From NCBI GenBank assembly GCA_035282865.1, contig DATEVB010000210.1:1-16193 (forward strand): DNA of 16,193 nucleotides, given 5' to 3'. This stretch comes from UBA4744 sp035282865. Its GTDB lineage: Bacteria > Actinomycetota > Acidimicrobiia > Spongiisociales > UBA4744. Numbering within the stretch: the stretch's first letter is position 1; the number at the start of each line of letters is the position of its first letter. Made by a program: the position numbers and the translations under genes. Under the pieces are notes generated by a model. It saw only the letters and a list, made by a program, of their open reading frames with translations, did not search any database and was not told the origin of the DNA. Below, piece after piece: positions 5,150 through 14,134 of the stretch.

Positions 5150-7744
5150 ATGAAAGCAACCTACGATCCCGGATCTGTTGAAGCCGACTGGTACGACGTA
5201 TGGGAAACAGCGGGAGTCTTCCGACCCGAACACAACCCGGACGGCGCGCCGTTCTGTCTTGTGATCCCGCCTCCCAACGTGACCGGCTCTCTCCATATGG
5301 GGCATGCCCTGAACCACACAATCCATGACGTCATCGTTCGCAGAAAGCGCATGCAAGGGGCGGCAGTTCTCTGGCTGCCGGGCACCGATCATGCAGGAAT
5401 CGCCACCCAAAACGTCGTCGAACGAAGTCTGGCCGATCGAGGTACCGACCGCCACCAGATGGGCCGCGCAGCTTTCATCGAAGCGGTCTGGCAATGGAGA
5501 GAACAGTACGGCGACCGGATCAGTCTGCAGATGCGGAGGTTGGGAGATTCGGTCGATTGGACTCGCCAACGCTTCACGCTCGACGAAGGGCTCAGCAAAG
5601 CCGTCCGGGAGGTGTTCGTCCGTCTCTACGAAGAGGGGCTGATCTATCGAGGCGACCGCATCATCAACTGGTGTCCGCGCTGCGGGACCGCCATCGCCGA
5701 GATCGAGGTCGAATACGAGGACGACGTTGGCGAGCTGGTATACATAACGTACCCGTTCGTTGACGGTGCCGGAGGAGTCACGGTGGCGACCACCCGGGCC
5801 GAGACCATGCTCGGAGACACCGCGGTTGCCGTCCACCCGGACGACGAGAGATACCGGGACATCGTCGGGCGCTTTGTGCTTCTGCCCCTCGTCGAGCGAG
5901 CGATTCCCATTGTTGCCGACCAGGCGGTTGATCCGGAGTTCGGCACCGGCGCTGTGAAAGTGACACCAGCCCACGATCCGAACGACTTCGAGATTGCCGA
6001 GCGGCACGGGCTACCCGCCGTGAAGATCTTCGACGAAAGAGCGATCGTCACCCGTGGGGAGTACGCCGGCATGGACCGTTTTGAAGCACGAGAAGCCGTG
6101 AAACACGCCCTCCGCAAACGCGGATATCTCGACCGTATCGACGAGCACCACCACAGTGTCGGGCATTGCTACCGGTGCGGGACGGTGGTTGAACCGTACC
6201 TGTCGCTCCAGTGGTTTGTGAGTGTTCGGGCCCTCACCCTGCCGGCTATCCAGGCAGTTCGGGAGGGCCGCACCAGGTTCGTTCCGCAGCGATGGGAGAA
6301 GAACTATTTCCATTGGATGGAGAATCTGCGCGATTGGTGCATCAGCCGCCAGATCTGGTGGGGCCACCGCATCCCCGCCTGGTATTGCGATGATTGCCGC
6401 CAAGCCACTGTGGCCCGGGAAGACCCCAGCTCCTGTTCCCGCTGTGGTGGGTCATCGCTCCGCCAGGACGAGGATGTTCTCGATACCTGGTTCTCGTCGG
6501 CGCTCTGGCCCTTCTCTACGCTCGGTTGGCCCGACCGAACCGAAGACCTGCAGCGCTTCTACCCTAACGCGGTCCTCATCACCGGCTTCGACATCATCTA
6601 CTTCTGGGTGGCGCGGATGATGCAGATGGGTCTTCATTTCATGGAAGACGTGCCGTTTGCCGACATGGTCATTCACGGATTGGTGCGCGACGCCTCCGGA
6701 CGGAAGATGTCCAAGTCGATCGGCAACGCTATCGATCCACTCGACGTTATCGACGAACACGGTGCCGACCCTCTTCGGCTGGCCCTCATCCAGGCTGCCG
6801 CACCAGGACACGACGTGCCGTTCGATCCGGAGTGGGTCGTTGGTGCACGCAAGTTCGGGAACAAAGTTTGGAACGCCGTTCGGTTCGCACTCCAGCACCT
6901 CCCGGCAGGATCGGTGCCGGCCGACGGCGGCTACCCGACAGATCCGGGTCCGATCGATAGGTGGGTGCTTCACCGGCTCGCCGCCGTGACCCGGCGTTTC
7001 GACGAGTTGTGTGACGCGTATCGCTTCTCTGATGCCTACGGACTGCTCTACAACTTCGCCTGGTCGGAGGTCTTTGATTGGTACCTCGAGATGGCGAAGG
7101 CGCCACTGCGGAACCCGGCTGTTGCCTCCGCCACCAGGGCGACGTTGGGCACGGTGCTGCGCGACTTGCTCAAGCTCTTCCATCCGGCGATCCCGTTCCT
7201 CACCGAGGAGCTTTGGAGTGTGTTCGTCGGCGGCGGGTTGCTGGCTGGTTCTCGTTGGCCTGATCCGCCCGAGACCGAAGCAGTGGTTGGAGTGGAGTCT
7301 CTCCAGGAGTTGGTTACCGGCATTCGCCGGTTCAAGGCCGAACACGGACTCGCCCCTCGGGTCCCATTGACGGTTACCGTTCTCGATCCTGAGGGGTTGG
7401 TGGAGCCTTGGTGGACCGAACAGCTCGAGGCGTTGGCCGCCACTCGACCGCACTTCGCCGAGGTACCGCCCTCCGGTATCGGCTTCTCCAGGATCATGGC
7501 GGGGTCGTTGGAAGGCTATGTCGAACTCGAAGGCCTGATCGACGCAGGGGCTGAGCGTGCCAGGCTCGACAAGACACTGCAAGCCGCCTGGTCGGACCTT
7601 GCCCAGGCCCGAGGCAAACTAGCCAACCGCTTGTTCCTGGAGAAGGCACCCGCCGAGGTGGTTGCCGGCCAGAAAGCCAGGGCGGCCGAGTTGAGCGCGT
7701 TGGTCGACAAACTGGCGACCCGGCTGACCGAGCTGGGCGGCTGA
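5150..7744 (+). CDS. valS: Valyl-tRNA synthetase
   Basis: This class I enzyme attaches valine to tRNA-Val. The 864-residue product has the HIGH motif as HMGH (49-52, in PPPNVTGSLHMGH), KMSKS at 519-523, and the CP1 editing domain including TTRAET at about 214-219. The C-terminal coiled-coil arm, with FLEKAPAEVV, separates ValRS from IleRS and LeuRS. CXXC pairs at 175/178 and 340/343, and a four-cysteine set at 413/416 and 429/432, suggest bound zinc. The start is uncertain: ATG 5120, GTG 5135 and ATG 5150 are in frame with only weak Shine-Dalgarno matches. I prefer 5150 because MKATYDPGSVEADWY aligns with the usual N-terminus. Nine bases separate its stop from folC. Confidence 0.96.
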   Translation: MKATYDPGSVEADWYDVWETAGVFRPEHNPDGAPFCLVIPPPNVTGSLHMGHALNHTIHDVIVRRKRMQGAAVLWLPGTDHAGIATQNVVERSLADRGTDRHQMGRAAFIEAVWQWREQYGDRISLQMRRLGDSVDWTRQRFTLDEGLSKAVREVFVRLYEEGLIYRGDRIINWCPRCGTAIAEIEVEYEDDVGELVYITYPFVDGAGGVTVATTRAETMLGDTAVAVHPDDERYRDIVGRFVLLPLVERAIPIVADQAVDPEFGTGAVKVTPAHDPNDFEIAERHGLPAVKIFDERAIVTRGEYAGMDRFEAREAVKHALRKRGYLDRIDEHHHSVGHCYRCGTVVEPYLSLQWFVSVRALTLPAIQAVREGRTRFVPQRWEKNYFHWMENLRDWCISRQIWWGHRIPAWYCDDCRQATVAREDPSSCSRCGGSSLRQDEDVLDTWFSSALWPFSTLGWPDRTEDLQRFYPNAVLITGFDIIYFWVARMMQMGLHFMEDVPFADMVIHGLVRDASGRKMSKSIGNAIDPLDVIDEHGADPLRLALIQAAAPGHDVPFDPEWVVGARKFGNKVWNAVRFALQHLPAGSVPADGGYPTDPGPIDRWVLHRLAAVTRRFDELCDAYRFSDAYGLLYNFAWSEVFDWYLEMAKAPLRNPAVASATRATLGTVLRDLLKLFHPAIPFLTEELWSVFVGGGLLAGSRWPDPPETEAVVGVESLQELVTGIRRFKAEHGLAPRVPLTVTVLDPEGLVEPWWTEQLEALAATRPHFAEVPPSGIGFSRIMAGSLEGYVELEGLIDAGAERARLDKTLQAAWSDLAQARGKLANRLFLEKAPAEVVAGQKARAAELSALVDKLATRLTELGG

Positions 7745-7753
7745 AACGAGGCT

Positions 7754-9094
7754 GTGACGCACTACCAGGATGCCCTCGCCTTCCTCGACCGCCACATTGG
7801 TCTGGGAGTCAAGCCGGGCCTCGAGCGCATCGGGGTGTTGCTCGATATGCTCGCCAACCCTCATCATGCCTACCCGATCATTCATATCACCGGCAGCAAC
7901 GGGAAAACTTCGACCGCTCGCATCGCCAGTTCCCTGCTGGCTGCCCACGGTCTGACCGTAGGGACTTTCACCTCTCCGCATCTGGAGCAAGTTGAAGAAC
8001 GTTTCTCCATCAACGGCGCTCAGGCCACCCAGGAGGAACTTGCCGAGGCGGTTGCTGATGTGGCGCCGTTTGCCGACTTGCTAGAGCAACGACTGGGCGA
8101 ACGTCCGACCTATTTTGAATTGACGACCGCCATCGCACTGGCCTGGTTCGCTTCTCACTCGGTCGATGTGGCGGCGGTGGAAGTCGGTCTCGGGGGAAGA
8201 CTCGATGCGACCAACGCCGCCGACGGTCGAGTGGCGGTTGTAACGGGAATCTCCCTCGAGCATGTCAGCTACCTCGGGGATTCCATCGCCCAGATAGCCA
8301 GAGAAAAACTTGCCATCGCCAAACCGGGGAGCGTGCTGGTTGCCGGCCCCATGTCCGAGGATGCCGATCGAGAGGCCGTCGACCACGCTGCCTCGAGGTC
8401 GATAGACCTACGCCGCTATGGACACGATTTCCGGGTAGCGGAGGCCGAGCGAGCGGTGGGCGGCTGGTTGTGCGAAGTGGAAGGTATCTACGGTGTGTAT
8501 TCGGGGCTCTACTTGCCGCTTCACGGCCGCCACCAGACGCTCAACCTGGCGGTGGCCGTTGCCGCCGTCGAGGAGCTCTACGGGCGAGCGCTGTCGACCG
8601 ATGCAGCCATCGAGGGGGTAGGTGCCGCATCATCACCGGGCCGACTCGAGGTATTGGGACACCGACCCCTGGTCGTGATCGACGGCGCCCACAACGAGGA
8701 GGGTTTCGGCGCTCTGGCGTACTCCATGACCGAGGAGTTTCCGCCCCTCGGATGGACGGTCGTGATGGGGGTGCTCGGGGACAAGGACCTCGACGCCATG
8801 CTGGCGCACATCGACGGGCATGTCGCCCGGTTCTACGCCACCGCCCCCGACAGCGATCGGGCGCGTCCTCCCGGGCTGGTGGCTAGCGCCGCCCGGAGAG
8901 CCTTCGGCCCGGACGTCGAGGTGATCGAAATGGCGGGCGTGCCGTCGGCGGTCATCGCGGCCAAAGCTGCCACACCCCCCGACGGCGCTCTGCTGGTGAC
9001 CGGCTCGTTGTATGTTGTGGGGGAGGCCAGACCGGTGCTGCGAGGGGCCATCGCCCCCTCCTCCGGACCGGGTGCGTTTCGCCGTCCCTCGTGA
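7754..9094 (+). CDS. folC: Bifunctional folylpolyglutamate synthase / dihydrofolate synthase
   Basis: FolC adds L-glutamate to dihydropteroate and to folates in the cytoplasm, using ATP. The 446-residue product belongs to the Mur ligase superfamily: P-loop TGSNGKTST (46-54), SPHLEQVEERFSING (74-88), VGLGGRLDATN (144-154), a candidate carbamylated lysine in REKLAI (Lys185), SPGRLEV (294-300), and C-terminal GAHN (311-314) with GVLGDKD (339-345). GTG 7754 gives the expected MTHYQDALAFLDRHIGLGVKPGLERI start. The only Shine-Dalgarno-like GAGG (7748-7751) is just 2 bases away, so translation probably relies on coupling to valS, which ends 9 bases earlier. The adjacency valS-folC is common in Gram-positive bacteria. 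Confidence 0.95.
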   Translation: MTHYQDALAFLDRHIGLGVKPGLERIGVLLDMLANPHHAYPIIHITGSNGKTSTARIASSLLAAHGLTVGTFTSPHLEQVEERFSINGAQATQEELAEAVADVAPFADLLEQRLGERPTYFELTTAIALAWFASHSVDVAAVEVGLGGRLDATNAADGRVAVVTGISLEHVSYLGDSIAQIAREKLAIAKPGSVLVAGPMSEDADREAVDHAASRSIDLRRYGHDFRVAEAERAVGGWLCEVEGIYGVYSGLYLPLHGRHQTLNLAVAVAAVEELYGRALSTDAAIEGVGAASSPGRLEVLGHRPLVVIDGAHNEEGFGALAYSMTEEFPPLGWTVVMGVLGDKDLDAMLAHIDGHVARFYATAPDSDRARPPGLVASAARRAFGPDVEVIEMAGVPSAVIAAKAATPPDGALLVTGSLYVVGEARPVLRGAIAPSSGPGAFRRPS

Positions 9095-9133
9095 GCGTTT
9101 ACCATCCCGCCGGAATCCCCACGAGGAGAGTGC

Positions 9134-9541
9134 ATGGGCATCGAGAAAACCTTCATCATGATCAAGCCGGATGGCGTCGAGCGCGGCTTGGTCGGTGAGG
9201 TCATCGCCCGTCTTGAGCGAAAAGGGCTACGACTCGAGAAGATCCGCAGCCTCCACATCGACGAGGCTACGGCCAGGTTGCACTATGCCGAGCACACCGG
9301 GAAGACCTTCTTCGTGGAGTTGGTCGAGTTCATCACCAGCGGTCCCGTTGTGGCGACGGAGTGGTCCGGCGAATCTGCCGTGAGCGTGGCCCGCACGCTG
9401 ATGGGCGCAACCGATCCCAAGCAAGCTGCACCAGGAACGATCCGCGGAGACTTCGGTCTCATTGTCACCAACAACATCGTGCATGGCTCGGACTCACCGC
9501 AAAGTGCAGAGCGGGAGCTGGAGATCTTCTTTCCGGAGTAG
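9134..9541 (+). CDS. ndk: Nucleoside diphosphate kinase
   Basis: Ndk transfers the gamma phosphate of ATP to other nucleoside diphosphates through a phosphohistidine and balances the (d)NTP pools. The 135-residue product is of normal length. It starts EKTFIMIKPDGVERGLVGEVI, has the conserved GTIRGDFG (101-108), and carries the active-site histidine as His117 in NNIVHGSDS. GAGGAG at 9123-9128 stands 5 bases before ATG 9134. It lies 39 bases after folC and is either the last gene of the valS-folC-ndk unit or separately expressed; a TTTACCAT -10-like string at 9098-9105 is too weak to count as a promoter. Confidence 0.97.
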   Translation: MGIEKTFIMIKPDGVERGLVGEVIARLERKGLRLEKIRSLHIDEATARLHYAEHTGKTFFVELVEFITSGPVVATEWSGESAVSVARTLMGATDPKQAAPGTIRGDFGLIVTNNIVHGSDSPQSAERELEIFFPE

Positions 9542-9551
9542 TCCTCGACAA

Positions 9552-9586
9552 GTTGGCAGTTCGCGGTGAGCAGTTGGCAGACAGCA
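9552..9586. repeat. Heptamer-period repeat array C (unit near GTTGGCA)
   Basis: Five 7-base units in register: GTTGGCA, GTTCGCG, GTGAGCA, GTTGGCA, GACAGCA. The exact 9-mer AGTTGGCAG recurs at a distance of 21 bases, three periods. The array lies in the 170-base gap between ndk and mreB, 11 bases after the ndk stop. It shares period but not unit with arrays A, B and D. Confidence 0.55.
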
Positions 9587-9654
9587 ACCCGCCAACGGCA
9601 CACGTGATTTCACTGGTTGTGTACGGCCCGCGACTCCCGGTGACACACTCCACA

Positions 9655-9684
9655 TGGCCAATCCGACCAGCCGACGAGTAAGCT
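9655..9684 (+). promoter_or_regulatory. Candidate promoter of the mreB operon
   Basis: TGGCCA (9655-9660, 4 of 6 to TTGACA) and TAAGCT (9679-9684, TANNNT) are 18 bases apart. They lie 28 bases before the mreB ATG in a 170-base intergenic gap, where an operon promoter is expected. Transcription would start near 9691. This is not supported by anything beyond position and weak matches. Confidence 0.35.
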
Positions 9685-9693
9685 GTCGGAGTT

Positions 9694-9705
9694 CTCAGAT
9701 CTGAG
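9694..9705. promoter_or_regulatory. Perfect 12-bp palindrome overlapping the mreB ribosome site
   Basis: CTCAGATCTGAG is perfectly self-complementary. Its last bases form part of the TGAGG Shine-Dalgarno (9702-9706), five bases before ATG 9712. It could be an operator just downstream of the predicted transcription start, or a small RNA stem (CTCA/TGAG) hiding the ribosome site. It may also be chance. Confidence 0.35.
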
Positions 9706-9711
9706 GCCTCT

Positions 9712-10743
9712 ATGGCTGACACCCTTTTTTCAATCGCCGGCCAGGACATGGCCATCGACCTCGGCACGGCCAACACGCTGGTCTACGTGCGCGGCTCGGG
9801 TATCGTCCTCAACGAACCGTCCGTTGTGGCGATCAACACTCGCAACAACCGCGCCCTCGCCGTAGGGATGGAGGCGAAGCGGATGATCGGACGCACGCCT
9901 TCCTATATCCAGGCCATCCGGCCCTTACGCGACGGCGTGATTGCAGACTTCGACATCACCGAGAAGATGCTTCGTTATTTCATCCAGAAGGTTCACAAGC
10001 GGCGATGGGCGAAGCCGCGCATCGTGATTTGTGTTCCATCCGGGATCACTCCGGTGGAGCGGAGGGCAGTTGAGGAGGCGGCGTACCATGCCGGTGCGCG
10101 CCGCGCCTACACAATCGAGGAACCGATGGCGGCCGCCATCGGGGTCGGGCTTCCGGTCGGGGAACCCTCGGGAAGCATGGTTGTGGATATCGGTGGCGGT
10201 ACGACTGAAGTGGCGGTGATCTCGCTCGGAGGCATCGTTGTGTCACGCAGCATCCGCATAGGCGGGGACGAGCTGGACGAAGCCATCATCGACTGGGTCA
10301 AGAAGGAGTACAACCTGCTCCTGGGCGAAAGAACGGCCGAGCAGATCAAGATGGCGATCGGGTCGGCCTTCCCATACGCGGAGGAACCGGCCGCCGAAGT
10401 GCGGGGCCGTGACCTGGTTTCGGGCCTCCCCAAGACGATCGTGCTCTCCAGTCCTGAGATTCGCGAAGCAATCGAGGAACCCATCCAGCAGACCGTGGAC
10501 GCGGTGAAGTACACCCTCGACAAGACTCCACCCGAACTTTCGGCCGACATCATCGAGCGCGGGATCGTTCTGACGGGTGGGGGAGCTTTGCTCCATGGCA
10601 TCGATGAGCGACTCGCCTACGAGACGGGCATGCCGATCGTCACTGCCGATCGGCCGTTGCAGTCGGTCGTGGTGGGCTCGGGCAAGTGCCTCGAAGAGTT
10701 CGATGCGTTGCAGGGGGTCTTGGTCTCGTCGAGCCGGGTCTGA
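9712..10743 (+). CDS. mreB: Rod shape-determining protein MreB, actin-like filament protein
   Basis: MreB forms membrane-bound filaments that organise lateral wall synthesis by the RodA-PBP2 machinery. The 343-residue product shows actin-fold motifs: phosphate 1 as DLGTANT (16-22), EEPMAAAIG (136-144), phosphate 2 as VDIGGGTTE (158-166), and the adenosine motif LTGGGALL from 287. ATG 9712 has TGAGG at 9702-9706. The N-terminal MADTLFSIAG could form a short membrane-binding segment. It heads mreB-mreC-mreD-mrdA-rodA; mreC follows after 45 bases. In Streptomyces the equivalent cluster works mainly in spore wall formation. A full elongation cluster here suggests a rod-shaped cell or a similar wall-remodelling role, which is inference. 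Confidence 0.97.
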   Translation: MADTLFSIAGQDMAIDLGTANTLVYVRGSGIVLNEPSVVAINTRNNRALAVGMEAKRMIGRTPSYIQAIRPLRDGVIADFDITEKMLRYFIQKVHKRRWAKPRIVICVPSGITPVERRAVEEAAYHAGARRAYTIEEPMAAAIGVGLPVGEPSGSMVVDIGGGTTEVAVISLGGIVVSRSIRIGGDELDEAIIDWVKKEYNLLLGERTAEQIKMAIGSAFPYAEEPAAEVRGRDLVSGLPKTIVLSSPEIREAIEEPIQQTVDAVKYTLDKTPPELSADIIERGIVLTGGGALLHGIDERLAYETGMPIVTADRPLQSVVVGSGKCLEEFDALQGVLVSSSRV

Positions 10744-10788
10744 GGTGACCGGCAGGGGAGGGGGCTCGACCCCGGGGATGTCTAGGCC

Positions 10789-11688
10789 ATGAGAGAAAGG
10801 CGCCATCAGGATCGAGCCACGCCGATGCTGGTCGTGCTGGTTGTCCTCTCCTTCTTGCTGATGACGTTCGACATCCGGGCGTCCGGCGGCGGCGTGGCCG
10901 GCACGCTACGAGAAGGAACTCAGGCGGTGTTCGCTCCCGTGCAAGATCTGGCAACTTCGGTCATCTCTCCGGTAGTGGATTTCGTCGATGGATTAGCCAA
11001 CCTCGCCGGGCTGAGAGACGAAAACGAGGCCCTTCGCCGGCGGATTGCAGAGCTCGAGGCCAGGATCGACGAGGTCGGGACACTGGAGACTGAGATCGAA
11101 ACTCTCCGCCGCATTACCGATCTGACCCTTCCCAACGAATCCATCCCTACGGAGCCGGCCAGGGTCATCGCCCGGGGCGACAACTTCGACTCGAGCTTCA
11201 CCATCGACAAGGGCACCGACCATGGTCTCGTGGTCGGCAACCCCGTGGTAGATGAAGACGGTGCGCTGGTGGGGGAGATCAGCGTGGTCACCCCTTCGTC
11301 GGCGACTGTCGTGCCGATCATCCGCCCCACCGGCGCCGTCACGGTGGAATCCCAGACCGGAGAGACCGGGATCCTGCTCGGGCAGGGGCTCGCCAAGCTG
11401 ATCTTCGAGGTGAATCCCGCCGCAGAGCCGGTGTTCGTCGACTACCTGCTCGTCACCGCCGGTAGCACCAAGTTTCCGCCCGGCTTGTCGGTCGCCAAGG
11501 TGGCCGAGTCGGCCAGCCCGGAGGCCGCCAAGATCAGAACGGAAGCAATCCCTCTGGCCGACTTCAACCGGTTGAAACTCGTCGTGGTGCTGCAATGGAC
11601 CTTCTCCGCCGAGGATCGCCAGGAAGAGCAACTCCCTGCCAATGAAACCCCTGCGGAGGATGCCGGATCTGAAACAGGTGGCACATGA
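10789..11688 (+). CDS. mreC: Rod shape-determining protein MreC
   Basis: MreC links cytoplasmic MreB to periplasmic or extracellular wall enzymes and activates PBP2-RodA. The 299-residue product has one membrane segment at 12-27, a coiled coil at about 74-109 (ENEALRRRIAELEARIDEV), and the beta-barrel domain with KGTDHGLVVGNPVV at 141-154. An acidic, low-complexity C-terminus follows from about 275. ATG 10789 has no convincing Shine-Dalgarno; the purine-rich stretch at 10754-10764 is too far away and partly tied into a small GGGG/CCCC stem. The stop overlaps the mreD start by 4 bases. Confidence 0.93.
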   Translation: MRERRHQDRATPMLVVLVVLSFLLMTFDIRASGGGVAGTLREGTQAVFAPVQDLATSVISPVVDFVDGLANLAGLRDENEALRRRIAELEARIDEVGTLETEIETLRRITDLTLPNESIPTEPARVIARGDNFDSSFTIDKGTDHGLVVGNPVVDEDGALVGEISVVTPSSATVVPIIRPTGAVTVESQTGETGILLGQGLAKLIFEVNPAAEPVFVDYLLVTAGSTKFPPGLSVAKVAESASPEAAKIRTEAIPLADFNRLKLVVVLQWTFSAEDRQEEQLPANETPAEDAGSETGGT

Positions 11689-12191
11689 GGACTCGCGCCA
11701 TCGGCTTGTCACTGGTGGCTGCGGCTGTGGCCGTCGTCCTGCAGACCACTTTCTTCGCACAGGTGCGGATCTTCGAAGTCGCCCCTGATCTCGTGATGTT
11801 GACCGTGATAGCGGCCGCACGCCGCCTCGACGCCGAGCCGGCTGTGTTGCTGGGATTCACGTCCGGAATCGCTATGGACCTGTTGGGAAGCTCGCCGCTC
11901 GGCCTGCGCGCCCTGGTCTTGACGCTGGTCGCCTACTCCACGGTACGGACCAGGGATCGGTTCGACATCAACGTGGTCGCGACCGGTAGCGCCGTGCTGT
12001 TGCTAAGTCTGCTCGGGGTGGTATTGATCGTCGTGATCGGTACGCTCTTTGGAGAAGCGAGCTTCCGGGATCCGAACGTGTTTCGCAAGATTGTCTTGAT
12101 TCCCGTGTACAACCTCGCGCTGGCCATCGGGATCCTACCGCTGGTCACGCTCGTGTTGGGGGATCGCAGGCGGAGGGAGTCGTTGCTGTGA
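11685..12191 (+). CDS. mreD: Rod shape-determining protein MreD
   Basis: MreD is a small polytopic membrane protein of the elongasome; its biochemical role is not settled. The 168-residue product has about five or six hydrophobic segments (roughly 6-24, 34-48, 52-68, 72-88, 100-123 and 138-160). It ends in the basic tail GDRRRRESLL, consistent with a cytoplasmic C-terminus. The identification rests on length, topology, the LDLLG-like string MDLLGSSPLG common in the family, and its place between mreC and mrdA. ATG 11685 overlaps the mreC stop (ATGA), and AGGTGG is at 11676-11681. Confidence 0.88.
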   Translation: MRTRAIGLSLVAAAVAVVLQTTFFAQVRIFEVAPDLVMLTVIAAARRLDAEPAVLLGFTSGIAMDLLGSSPLGLRALVLTLVAYSTVRTRDRFDINVVATGSAVLLLSLLGVVLIVVIGTLFGEASFRDPNVFRKIVLIPVYNLALAIGILPLVTLVLGDRRRRESLL

Positions 12192-14134
12192 GACTCAGTT
12201 GGCGGCTCACCTGGATGGTCCTCGTATTCGTGGCGATGTTCGCGGTGTTGTTTACGCGGCTCTGGTTCGTACAGATCGCCGCCGGGGAGACGTACGACCA
12301 ACAGGCCGGCGATCAGAATGTCCGCATAGATCCGACCCTCGCCCCGCGCGGCAACATCATCGACCGCGACGGGATCCCTTTGGCCACGAGCAGCCTGGAA
12401 CCGTGGATCGTGGTCGACCGGAAGCAAATCCCCCTCGCAGACGAGAAGCGGGTGATCCAACAACTATCCGGGTTGCTCGAACTGGCCGCCGTCGAGGTCT
12501 CGGCGGCCTTCGAATCTGCCGGCTCCGGTACGCGGTTCTTGTTGGCGGCGGTCGATGTGGACACCGAGTTCTATGTGCTCGAGCACCAGGATGAACTGCC
12601 CGGCGTCGGGATTGAAGAAGTGCCGGTACGCCGCTACCCGCAGAGCGACGTCATGGCGCACGTGCTGGGTCATATCGGCAGACCCTCACCGGGTGATCTG
12701 GAGGAGAATCCCGGACTCGATCCCAACAGCACGGTCGGGAAATCAGGAGTCGAGCGCCAATACGACGAACTTCTGCAAGGCACCTCCGGCTTCGTCGCCA
12801 ACCAGGTCAACGCGGGTGGCAAGGTGCTCAAGCCGCTCGACGAGCGTCCGGCCCGGGCGGGAGCGACGCTGCAACTGACAACCGATATCGACACCCAGCG
12901 GGTATTGGAGCATGCGCTCGAGGAAGGCATTCATCTCGCCAATCGGGTGAAAACGATGACCGGGGACTACACCAACCTCGCTGAGCGGTCGGCCGGTGTG
13001 GTCATCGACGTCACCGATGGGTCCATCCTGGCCATGGGTTCTTATCCGGATTTTGATCCGGAGGTGTTCGTGAGCGGTTTGACCCAGCGGGAGTTCGATG
13101 AGCTCCTCGACAGAAAAGTGTTCAGCAACCTGGCGATTCAGGCCCTGTACCCACCGGCGTCCACCTTCAAGGCCATCACCTACACGACCGCCACCGAAGA
13201 GCGGCTGTTTCCCGAAGGTACCAGGACCGCCACCGACCTGATCGAGTGCAGCGCCCGGCTCAATGCGCCTTTCACCGACGAGTCGCAACTCGTCTGGCGC
13301 AACTGGACCTATCCCAGGGACGATGGGCTGCAGGACCTTCACACCGCCTTCGAACGTTCGTGCAACATCTATTTCTGGAAGATTGCCCTGCGCATATGGA
13401 ACGACTTCAAGGGGACCGAGCGCGAGAATGTGATCCAGGTTTGGGCGCGAGCGGTAGGCATGGGAGAGCGAACCGGAATCGACCTGCCCTACGAGGCGCA
13501 GGGCATCGTCCCCGACCGGGAGCTGTTTGAAGAATGGCGCGACCAGCAACCCTGGCGGGTGCGTGAAGAGGGATGGCTGGGTGGCGATCTGATGCAGACG
13601 GCCGTCGGTCAGGGCGCCGTGTTGAGTACACCTCTGCAACTGGCTACCGCCTACGCCACTCTCGTCAATGGTGGAACCTTCTGGCAGCCCAGGGTCGTGC
13701 AGCGGGTTTTCGACCCAGACGGGCAGCTGATCGAGCAGTACGAGCCGGTGGCGGTCCGCAACGTCGGCATCACCCCTGCCACCACCCAATCGCTGCTGGC
13801 CGACATGCGGCGCGTGACCACGGCGGGTACGGCGGCGCCTGCCTTCTCGGACATGGGCGCCGACGCCTTCCGGGTGGGGGGAAAGACGGGAACCGCTCAG
13901 ATGGGACAGGAATGTGAAGGCGTCGGGGAGGCACGAATATGCAAAGACCGTGACGACACTGCCTGGTTTGCCGGTGTGGCTCCCATCGACAATCCCCGGT
14001 ACGTGGTGGTGGTCGTTGTGGAAGAGGGAGGTAGCGGCGGACGCGTGGCCGCTCCGGTCGCCCGCCACATCATGCAGTACCTGTTGAATCTCGAACCGAC
14101 CGACATCGTCGATCCGCGAGTGGAGGGTGACTGA
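12188..14134 (+). CDS. mrdA: Penicillin-binding protein 2, transpeptidase of the elongation complex
   Basis: This class B PBP cross-links peptidoglycan made by RodA. The 648-residue product has an N-terminal membrane anchor at about 7-26 and the pedestal motif APRGNIIDRDG near 53-63. The transpeptidase motifs are all present: SXXK as Ser325-Thr-Phe-Lys328, SXN as Ser391-Cys-Asn393, and KTG at 566-568. Cys576 and Cys585 sit in the loop after KTGTAQ and could form a disulfide outside the cell. GTG 12188 overlaps the mreD stop (GTGA), with GGAGGG at 12172-12177. Called pbp2 or pbpA in other actinobacteria; position between mreD and rodA favours elongation rather than division (FtsI). Confidence 0.95.
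   Translation: MRLSWRLTWMVLVFVAMFAVLFTRLWFVQIAAGETYDQQAGDQNVRIDPTLAPRGNIIDRDGIPLATSSLEPWIVVDRKQIPLADEKRVIQQLSGLLELAAVEVSAAFESAGSGTRFLLAAVDVDTEFYVLEHQDELPGVGIEEVPVRRYPQSDVMAHVLGHIGRPSPGDLEENPGLDPNSTVGKSGVERQYDELLQGTSGFVANQVNAGGKVLKPLDERPARAGATLQLTTDIDTQRVLEHALEEGIHLANRVKTMTGDYTNLAERSAGVVIDVTDGSILAMGSYPDFDPEVFVSGLTQREFDELLDRKVFSNLAIQALYPPASTFKAITYTTATEERLFPEGTRTATDLIECSARLNAPFTDESQLVWRNWTYPRDDGLQDLHTAFERSCNIYFWKIALRIWNDFKGTERENVIQVWARAVGMGERTGIDLPYEAQGIVPDRELFEEWRDQQPWRVREEGWLGGDLMQTAVGQGAVLSTPLQLATAYATLVNGGTFWQPRVVQRVFDPDGQLIEQYEPVAVRNVGITPATTQSLLADMRRVTTAGTAAPAFSDMGADAFRVGGKTGTAQMGQECEGVGEARICKDRDDTAWFAGVAPIDNPRYVVVVVVEEGGSGGRVAAPVARHIMQYLLNLEPTDIVDPRVEGD

Noticed and set aside
6452..7582. 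Long minus-strand open frame opposite valS (376 codons)
   Set aside because: Antisense shadow of the valS coding sequence, with no recognisable motif or ribosome site.
9098..9105. TTTACCAT as a promoter for ndk
   Set aside because: Only a -10-like string, and the best -35 match is 2 of 6. ndk is just 39 bases after folC and may be cotranscribed.
9552..9586. Array C as a CRISPR remnant
   Set aside because: Units are 7 bases with no spacers, and no cas genes are present.
12743..14068. Long minus-strand open frame opposite mrdA (441 codons)
   Set aside because: It lies entirely antisense to a PBP2 with all catalytic motifs. Long antisense frames are expected in high-G+C coding DNA.
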